Of a DNA stretch of 64,000 bases, positions 57,797-64,000 are shown piece after piece. The position numbers and the translations under genes were made by a program. The notes below the pieces were generated by a model that was given only the letters and a program-made list of their open reading frames with translations, was not told where the DNA came from and ran no database searches. Origin of the DNA: Paramacrobiotus metropolitanus (Eukaryota; Tardigrada; Eutardigrada; Parachela; Macrobiotidae); assembly GCF_019649055.1 (NCBI RefSeq), contig NW_026570223.1, positions 2,418,001 through 2,482,000 of the forward strand, read 5' to 3'. The number at the start of each line of letters is the position of its first letter. Position 1 is the first letter of the stretch.

Positions 57797-60700
57797 TCAT
57801 TCCCGTGTCGGTGCTTCCGTCGACTCCGGCCGACTTGCTTGGTGCGAGTCAGCCAACTCGGTCGGTTGTGCCGAGGTGGATCGTTCCTTCGGTAAATGTC
57901 CGTGTCGGTGAGTTGATGGGTTTAATGCGATAAACCGTTGGCCGCCCTGGACTTTATCGGTGTTTGTGGCAAATCTTTGTTGATAGAGTGCCTTCGATAA
58001 GACGAATTCCAATTCGTCTTCCAGGGAATACTTCTTGCGTCCGGCGATTACGTCCGGTTTGGCCTTGTATTTTGGGTCGACCAACTGCGGTTCCGCTGCC
58101 GTCCATTCGAACTCGAAGCGTGCTGTAAGTTGGTGGAGTATTTCTCCACGGGTTAGTCCGTCGGGATGCCAGGACATTTCCATGCACGCTTCGATGGCGT
58201 GTGTCCATCCTTCGTATGTTGAAGGGGCCGGGTCCTTTTTAGCCGGTGGAAACTCGTAGTACATCCGCTTTGTGCTGGTGTACGTACGTATTATCTTCCC
58301 GGCATGATATCCGAGGTCACAGTAATGTCGCACGTTATTCTGGCTCAGTTGTCGCCAGTCGCCCGTCTCATCTACCTTCCAATGTTGGAGGAGTTTGAAG
58401 GCAATTCTTGGTGTGGCGAATTTCGGTCCACGTGTAGCCAACGCCTTCAGGGCGGCGAATGTGTACATCCATCCCGCATCGTATTCCGATACACTCGGCT
58501 TCGGTTTTGAAGCCGATTTGATGCCCGTATACTTGACCCTAACGTTGGTCAACGGAGGGATGTCGTCCGGCAACACTTCCATGGTGTCTTCATTCCATTC
58601 GGAGAGAAGTGGCCGCTCGTCAGTGTCTGGGGTTATCGGTATCCGTTTACCGTACTGACGAGGGATATATACTCCGCCATCGTCTTCATTGCCTTTGGAC
58701 TCGTCGGCTTTGTCGCCGCTGTCCTTTTCTTCGGGTTGTTTGTCCGGTATCTCCGGTTCGCCCTGCTGTTGAGGTGCCGAGCTCGACGGTGGTGGAGGTT
58801 TACCATCCCCGTCGTCGTCATCGTCGTCCTCTTTTGGCGACCCGTTCCCAGGTGTTTGGAAATCGTCGTCGTCATCATCTTCGGTTTCTTCCTCGGATGA
58901 CGAGATCGGTTCCGATGACTTCGGTTCCTTCTTCTTGGCCGGCTTAGTCGACTTCGTCTTGGCCGACTTCGACCTTCCTTTCTGTTGAGTCAAGTCTTCC
59001 GGTTCCGGGGAAATTTCCATAGGCGAGGACGGCGGGAGTGACTGTACGTCTCTCGGAATGAACCGTCCTTTCGCGCTCCTGGTTGGTTTTGCCAGACTTG
59101 CTCGTCCCGCCGGAGCTGCTGCCGTACCGACATATGTTGTCGGTTCGAACGGTGCTCGGGGTCGGGATAAGACTTGGACTCGTCTTTGTGACGACTGTCC
59201 AGCCGTACGAGCTATATGCAGCAAGGCAGCTGCATCCTCCGACGGTTGTTCGTTGGAGTCACTGTATTCTTCAATAGGTTCCGTGCCAGCCGGAGGCTTG
59301 TCCGTGTTGACATAAGACATCCGGAGGTTGAATTCACGCCGATGTTGTTCCGGTATGAAGTTAGGCACGGTATACCGTACCGGTACATCTCGTTCCGCAT
59401 TGGTCGTCTGAAGGGTATGTTGTTCGACCAAAGACGTAATCCGGTCGCTTATCCTTTCCGTGATGATTTCATCGATGTTCCCCTTCTTGTCCATGTACAT
59501 CACGTTATATACACGGGCGATCTGGACCAACGTTGATCCGCGGGGATTCCTACTGTATCCGATACACCGTGCAATTCTAGTCGGTGTATCGTCCGCGTTC
59601 CTGGCGGCTGCACTTTTGAGTGCTTTGATGAGGTCCGGTGGAAGCAGTTCGGCCATCCGTCCCCATTGTCGGTGAACGGCTACTGCTAATCCGAAATCCA
59701 AAGTCCAGGCGACAATCTGCATCATGAGGTGATGCGTCAACCATTTTCCGGTTTCACCTCCGACTTGGATGTTGTTGGACAGGTCTCGGACCAAGGACTG
59801 GTAGATGTCCACGCCGTTTTTCCTGGCGTTTTCGATGCTCCTTACAACTTCGACGTGTACTCGGACGGTACGGATTAATGTATCGACCGGGTCATCCGGC
59901 TGTTCGTCCGGAAGGCGCTCGCGCACGTCGTCTGGGGCTGGCCACTGTGATTCGTCAGTGTCCGCTCCATGGTCGAACATCTCCTTCAGGTCGCCTTTAA
60001 ATCCTTCGTAAGGGTCACCCTCTCCATGGTCGGAGATTGAGTCCTTTTCCTCAATGTCCGAGATCTGATCGGATTCCACGTCAGACTGTTGCTTGGATGT
60101 GGAGGGCTGGGGTTGTTCGACCGGAGTCGGCGGTTTTGGTGGGTTCCGTAGCCGACCTCCTGAAGTCTTAGCCGGCTTTGTGCCGGTTCGCTCCATGACT
60201 TCTTTGAATTTACGCTCCACCGCCTCTTTGTCGTGCGGTTGTTGAGCCCTTTCCTTCTGCTCGGTCCTTTGTGGGCCGGCATCGGGAATATCCAAGTCGT
60301 CAGATGACTTGTGCCGCTTGGCCGGATTAGGCTTCGGCGTCTTTACCGTAGAGTCCGACTTCGGTTTGGTCGTCTCTTTGGCCTCTGATTTTACCGGTTT
60401 CTTCTGGGTTTCCGTCGGTTGCGGCTTAGCGGATTGTTTCGCTGCTTCCTTCTTGGCCTTCCGTTTATCCTTGTGGGATTTCGCGGAATTGGCCGAGTTG
60501 ATGACCCGTGTGTCCGGATCATCGTCGATCTGGACGGAAGGTTGTCTAGTCGGGGGAGGGACTTTCATCTTGACGGATTGCTGTGCCGTCTTCTTGGTCG
60601 ACTTGGGTTCCGGAGCGGTGACTTTATGTCGAGTCGGCGTAGCCGCTTGTAGGGCTTTAGGTCGACTCTTTTCCGCTCGGTAATGTTCTCCCATGCGTTT

Positions 60701-63700
60701 CATGACGTCGGCCATCTTCTTGGTAAGTCGGTCGTGGTCGCGCCGAGCTTCCGTGGTGTTTCCAACTATGCTGGCACGTCGGATTCGCAACGAGTGCCAG
60801 AGTTCCCTATCCTCCGGATATGCCATATCGATGCAGGCATCCTGTTCCGACCTTGTCAGGTCCTTCACATGTTGTAAGGCTGGGTCGTCATGGAATTCGC
60901 GCGATGAGTCCTGGGGTGGTTTCTCCTTAGCCGTACTCCGTTCGGTCGGTATATTTACCGACTCCTTTGCCGACTCGTTCGTTCGAGACTCGTCGATTGT
61001 TAGACGTGGGCCGGAGTGTACCGAGGTCGGTTCGTCCCTTTGTGGTGACGTTTCGACCGTTGTTTCGACTCGCGCTTCCGAAGGGGATGTTGTGTCCATC
61101 GCGTCTTCGGTTTTCTTCGGTTTCGTCGGAGTATTCCGTGGTGTAAACCTGAGTGGTTTCTCCATTGTCGGTTGACTTGGCAGCTTAGTCGGCTGGGATG
61201 CTGATCGGGTCGGCGAAATTTGTTTTACCGGCGATCTGCCTCGTTTCGGCGTGGATCCCTTCGGTGATGCCGCTGCCTTCTGTTGAATGGAGTCGTCGGA
61301 GTCAACGTCGTCCGCATTCTCCTCATCTTCACTACTGTCCGACATAGTTATCGGAATCTTCTCGGTTACCTCTTCTCCGGGCCGAGGTTGAATCTCCAGT
61401 GTATAGGCGCCCGGGTTGATGCTCGGATTACGGAGACGTTGGATCGTCTGGATCATGTTAGAGTCCAGCGGGAGTTGTCGTAACTCCTGCTTTCCGCATC
61501 TCAATGTCACCAACCGTCTCAAGACTTTGTCTCTGTCCTGAATTGTGGCGTGGATCTTCTGGGCCGTTTGAGTCTGTTGCTCTTCCGTCATGGTCCGATC
61601 TCGGATACCTCCTTGAAGTTGTGCTTCGTAGAGTATCCGTTGGAGATCTAATGTCTTGGCTTGGCTAACCAACTTCTTATGGATGCCGGGAGTAAATAAG
61701 GCCTTCGCTCCCATCACTTTCCGTGACGGGCTCGGCTTCTCTTCAGCCGGTGGTAGGGAAGGCGGAGTCGCCTTCAGGATTTCCAAGAGTCGTTCCTTGG
61801 TCCTGACTGGTGATGGCGACTTTGACGGGAAGAGACGCCTGCGTGGACCGTGCTCTTCAATGTTGTCCGTCAGTTTCGGCTTCCTAACGAATTTCGGTGA
61901 GTTTGATCCGCCAGGTTGGAGGACGAGTCGACCGTCGGGTGTTCGTTCACTCTGCGGTTCTCTTTGTGAGAGCCCAGGTAACGTTGTCGGTTGTTCGACG
62001 GGCTTAGGTCGGCTAGCTTCCGTTGCTGCGACTTCCTCCGACGTGTCCATCGGCTCGTCTTCGCCTTCGAGTCCTGGTACCGGTACTTCGTCCATCGGTT
62101 CGTCTTGGTGACTCGCCGGTGGGACTACCTGTGTCGGTTTGACAGGTTGTACCTTAGGCTTCTTGGCGGAGGGCGGCTTCCTCAGCTTGCGTTGCGCTTC
62201 CGCTTCCTTCCGCTTGTGGAAGTCGTCTACGAAGGACTGAATCATGGCCGTCAAAGTTTGCAGCCGTTCCTGATTCTTTACCGACCACACTGTTGTTGGT
62301 CGGAGGATAAATCGGGCTTCCTTGGCGTTGTTCTCCAAGTGTCCGAGATTGATATCGATCTGACAATATTGCGGACTCCGTTGGTCGGTTTCGTCCATCA
62401 TCTTCCGAAGTTCGACGATGACAGCGTCCGCTCGCAGTAACTGTGTGTTAACTGCTTTCACCCATTCAAGGTCGGGTTTGGCTAGTGGGGCTGGAGGTGG
62501 AAGTCGAACAGAATCGAAGCTCGGTTTCCGAGCCGACTGGATCTTTGTGATCCGAGACGGTCGACCTTCAGCCATGGCGTTTGTTGCCAGGTTGGTCGAT
62601 TCCTGTTCTTTGTCCCGTTCCTTCTCTTCCTCATACTCGTTTACCCTTGTTTCCAACCATGAGGTCGTTCGGATTAGGTGTTGTCGAGTCCTCATCGTTT
62701 GTGGGGCGTCCGGATGACATAGTCGTCGTATGAACCGGGCATTGTTTCCCCACGCCAAGATGTCTCGATCCAAATCGTTCGCTTCTTGGCTGTTATCTTC
62801 ACAAAAGTTTCTGCGGGCCCTCATCTCTGTGATGAGTTCCGCTACTCTAGCCAATAGTTTGACTATATGTGGCGCGACCGTACTCGGCAGTTCATCCGTG
62901 TCCGGTATGGCTTCCATGATTCGGGTCGTGGCCGGAGACATGGGCCGATCGGCCATTTCCATCGGTTTCGGTTGGGCCAAGCCTGCTGTTGAGGTCGGCT
63001 GGGATTGAATCCGAGCTGTTGTCGAAGTCGGCTGACTCGAGGTGTTCGGCTGTTGCGAACCGGGTGCGTGTTGTTCCGCTTTCCGTTGTTCCTCGAGTTC
63101 TTTTCGCCGTAAGATTTCGAGGTCGGCTTGCACATCTTGGATGTGCATCCGGGAGACTTTAATTTGATCTTCGATTGCCGTCCGGATGTTGCGGATGGTC
63201 GGATCTGTTCCGTCCATGTTATCAACTTGGCGTTGCAAGCTATCGGCAATCCTTTGTGTACGAGCCAACTTGTCGTTAAGGGCTTCACGCTTTTCTGCCA
63301 ATGTGGGCTCGAGCGGTTGTTGCGAAGCAGTCGGCTGCGGCTGAGTGGAAGTCGGCTGAACCCTTTGTGGGTTAGCCTCTAAAATTTTCCACAAGTCTTC
63401 GACCCGCCTTGAGCAGATGCTATACTGCTGGTCCAAGGCGTCGCGCATTTGCTTCTCCATGGCGTTATTCGGGTCGAGTTCCCGGAGTTGTCTTCCGAGC
63501 TTCTCCATGACGTCGACCGCTTCTCGGTACTGATTCTCGACTTCACCGATGTCGACTGCCTTTGGTTCGGCTGCCTCGGCGAAAGGGAGTTCGACGTCGA
63601 GTCCAGGTGATGGGACTGGAGAAGGTGTTTTCCTACGAGCTGGTACTGGCGCTCCCGCTTTGTTCGGGTTTGCCAAGTACTGCTTAACATGATCGATCAC

Positions 63701-64000
63701 CGACTGAAGTGCTTCAATTAGCCGGTCCCGGTTCGGACCTGGCGGTGGAATTCCCCATGAGCCTAGGGTATCGGCCCAATCCAACTCGAGTCGTAGTGCT
63801 CGGTCGATTCGGGTGAGGTCGGTTTCCTCTTGTTCCGTTAGGGTTCCACTAAGTTGGTGGTAAAAGATGTCGGCCAAATCCTGTCCGGCTTGGGTGATTA
63901 TGTCCAAGTTGCCGGGCAGGTTTTCCATTGGGGTCGTACCGACTAGAGTCATCACCGCTGTCGTAGTCGGTGGTGCTCGGCGAGGTGGAGACGGCGTGGC
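57797..64000 (-). CDS. Unknown giant protein of the large element (ORF1), 5' end outside window
   Basis: A minus-strand frame open from the window edge to a stop at 57797, at least 2052 aa. There is no stop between 63955 and 64000, so the true start is probably further out. Layout: an N-terminal helical region (QDLADIFYHQLSGTL); repeated coiled-coil-like helices over ~700 residues; a very long Lys/Pro/Ser/Thr-rich disordered centre; a folded domain at about 1350-1560 (TLIRTVRVHVEVVRSIENARK, MMQIVAWTLDFGLAVAVHRQWG); acidic runs (EEETEDDDDDDF); and a C-terminal folded domain (AGWMYTFAALKALATRG, FPPAKKDPAPSTYEGWTHAIEACMEMSWH). No known enzyme motif. A structural protein of an undescribed large mobile element or endogenous virus is possible, not shown. 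Confidence 0.7.
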   Translation of the reverse strand, partial: ATPSPPRRAPPTTTAVMTLVGTTPMENLPGNLDIITQAGQDLADIFYHQLSGTLTEQEETDLTRIDRALRLELDWADTLGSWGIPPPGPNRDRLIEALQSVIDHVKQYLANPNKAGAPVPARRKTPSPVPSPGLDVELPFAEAAEPKAVDIGEVENQYREAVDVMEKLGRQLRELDPNNAMEKQMRDALDQQYSICSRRVEDLWKILEANPQRVQPTSTQPQPTASQQPLEPTLAEKREALNDKLARTQRIADSLQRQVDNMDGTDPTIRNIRTAIEDQIKVSRMHIQDVQADLEILRRKELEEQRKAEQHAPGSQQPNTSSQPTSTTARIQSQPTSTAGLAQPKPMEMADRPMSPATTRIMEAIPDTDELPSTVAPHIVKLLARVAELITEMRARRNFCEDNSQEANDLDRDILAWGNNARFIRRLCHPDAPQTMRTRQHLIRTTSWLETRVNEYEEEKERDKEQESTNLATNAMAEGRPSRITKIQSARKPSFDSVRLPPPAPLAKPDLEWVKAVNTQLLRADAVIVELRKMMDETDQRSPQYCQIDINLGHLENNAKEARFILRPTTVWSVKNQERLQTLTAMIQSFVDDFHKRKEAEAQRKLRKPPSAKKPKVQPVKPTQVVPPASHQDEPMDEVPVPGLEGEDEPMDTSEEVAATEASRPKPVEQPTTLPGLSQREPQSERTPDGRLVLQPGGSNSPKFVRKPKLTDNIEEHGPRRRLFPSKSPSPVRTKERLLEILKATPPSLPPAEEKPSPSRKVMGAKALFTPGIHKKLVSQAKTLDLQRILYEAQLQGGIRDRTMTEEQQTQTAQKIHATIQDRDKVLRRLVTLRCGKQELRQLPLDSNMIQTIQRLRNPSINPGAYTLEIQPRPGEEVTEKIPITMSDSSEDEENADDVDSDDSIQQKAAASPKGSTPKRGRSPVKQISPTRSASQPTKLPSQPTMEKPLRFTPRNTPTKPKKTEDAMDTTSPSEARVETTVETSPQRDEPTSVHSGPRLTIDESRTNESAKESVNIPTERSTAKEKPPQDSSREFHDDPALQHVKDLTRSEQDACIDMAYPEDRELWHSLRIRRASIVGNTTEARRDHDRLTKKMADVMKRMGEHYRAEKSRPKALQAATPTRHKVTAPEPKSTKKTAQQSVKMKVPPPTRQPSVQIDDDPDTRVINSANSAKSHKDKRKAKKEAAKQSAKPQPTETQKKPVKSEAKETTKPKSDSTVKTPKPNPAKRHKSSDDLDIPDAGPQRTEQKERAQQPHDKEAVERKFKEVMERTGTKPAKTSGGRLRNPPKPPTPVEQPQPSTSKQQSDVESDQISDIEEKDSISDHGEGDPYEGFKGDLKEMFDHGADTDESQWPAPDDVRERLPDEQPDDPVDTLIRTVRVHVEVVRSIENARKNGVDIYQSLVRDLSNNIQVGGETGKWLTHHLMMQIVAWTLDFGLAVAVHRQWGRMAELLPPDLIKALKSAAARNADDTPTRIARCIGYSRNPRGSTLVQIARVYNVMYMDKKGNIDEIITERISDRITSLVEQHTLQTTNAERDVPVRYTVPNFIPEQHRREFNLRMSYVNTDKPPAGTEPIEEYSDSNEQPSEDAAALLHIARTAGQSSQRRVQVLSRPRAPFEPTTYVGTAAAPAGRASLAKPTRSAKGRFIPRDVQSLPPSSPMEISPEPEDLTQQKGRSKSAKTKSTKPAKKKEPKSSEPISSSEEETEDDDDDDFQTPGNGSPKEDDDDDDGDGKPPPPSSSAPQQQGEPEIPDKQPEEKDSGDKADESKGNEDDGGVYIPRQYGKRIPITPDTDERPLLSEWNEDTMEVLPDDIPPLTNVRVKYTGIKSASKPKPSVSEYDAGWMYTFAALKALATRGPKFATPRIAFKLLQHWKVDETGDWRQLSQNNVRHYCDLGYHAGKIIRTYTSTKRMYYEFPPAKKDPAPSTYEGWTHAIEACMEMSWHPDGLTRGEILHQLTARFEFEWTAAEPQLVDPKYKAKPDVIAGRKKYSLEDELEFVLSKALYQQRFATNTDKVQGGQRFIALNPSTHRHGHLPKERSTSAQPTELADSHQASRPESTEAPTRE
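59176..63377 (+). repeat. C-TNTGT-G hairpins inside ORF1
   Basis: Eight hairpins with the constant loop lie within the coding region: 59176-59200 (TCGTC/GACGA plus GGAC/GTCC), 60170-60188 (AGCCGGC/GCCGGTT), 60262-60278 (CGGTCC/GGGCCG), 61033-61050 (CGTCCC/GG-T-GACG), 61952-61977 (GGTTCTC/GAGAGCC plus CTG/CAG), 62539-62553 (GGATC/GATCC), 62820-62836 (CTCATC/GATGAG) and 63354-63377 (GGCT-AACCC/GGGTT-AGCC). A further one with a longer loop is at 62281-62303 (CCGACCA/TGGTCGG). On the coding strand the loop is read in two different codon phases (aca-aag and caa-agg), so the amino-acid sequence is not what keeps it. Confidence 0.8.

Noticed and set aside
58266..58272. CTTTGTG word in ORF1 as a further family hairpin
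   Set aside because: Flanks pair over only two bases; the same applies to the word near 63255.
62418..62717. Plus-strand ORFs opposite the giant minus-strand ORF
   Set aside because: They are antisense shadows of a 2052-aa frame and share its codon periodicity.

Overview
The window is nuclear DNA of an invertebrate animal. The genes have short spliceosomal introns, complete animal housekeeping genes are present (HEATR5, argininosuccinate synthase), and mobile DNA makes up much of the rest. A small ecdysozoan such as a tardigrade would fit, but nothing here proves the species.

Region 1 (about 1 to 21.1 kb) is dominated by a Maverick/Polinton, a virus-like DNA transposon. It has a protein-primed family B DNA polymerase (4.6-11.3 kb, several small introns), a packaging ATPase, a chromodomain integrase, a minor capsid protein, a protein VI-like basic protein, a double-jelly-roll major capsid protein and an adenovirus-type cysteine protease. 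It also carries unusual cargo: a single-BIR (IAP-like) protein, a protein with PC4-like folds, and a zinc-ribbon protein fused to a full TATA-binding-protein saddle. A pogo/Tigger-type transposon with identical 59-bp TIRs and a TA target duplication interrupts the polymerase gene. The polymerase, minor capsid and major capsid genes also carry frame breaks, so this copy looks defective. An ANP32-like leucine-rich gene with an Ala/His repeat leader and an in-frame TAG lies at 1.0-2.4 kb. I could not find the Polinton TIRs, so its exact ends are unknown.

Region 2 (21.1-29.2 kb) holds the first two exons of an SLC46-like transporter (minus strand), ending at the edge of the Polinton. It then runs through a non-coding stretch with a palindromic minisatellite (23.3-23.65 kb) and a ~1.35-kb foldback element (23.95-25.3 kb).

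Region 3 (29.2-44.1 kb) is a complete eight-exon HEATR5 gene predicted to encode 2035 aa. Region 4 (44.5-51.1 kb, minus strand) is a tandem pair of argininosuccinate synthase loci. The upstream one (48.6-51.1 kb) is an intact seven-exon gene of 415 aa. The downstream one (44.5-47.7 kb) is a broken copy with a damaged ATP-binding loop.

Region 5 (51.45-64 kb) is unlike everything else. Two very long minus-strand ORFs (701 aa, and at least 2052 aa running off the window) of unrecognised family are followed by a ~3-kb GTCGG/CCGAC-rich non-coding tail and a possible LTR. Spread through both the non-coding and coding parts are more than twenty short inverted repeats built round one constant pentaloop, C-TNTGT-G. 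Their stems differ in sequence but stay complementary, and their imperfect pairs are mostly G-T in the plus strand. I consider this hairpin family the best candidate for an undescribed system here; the Polinton-encoded transcription factors are second.
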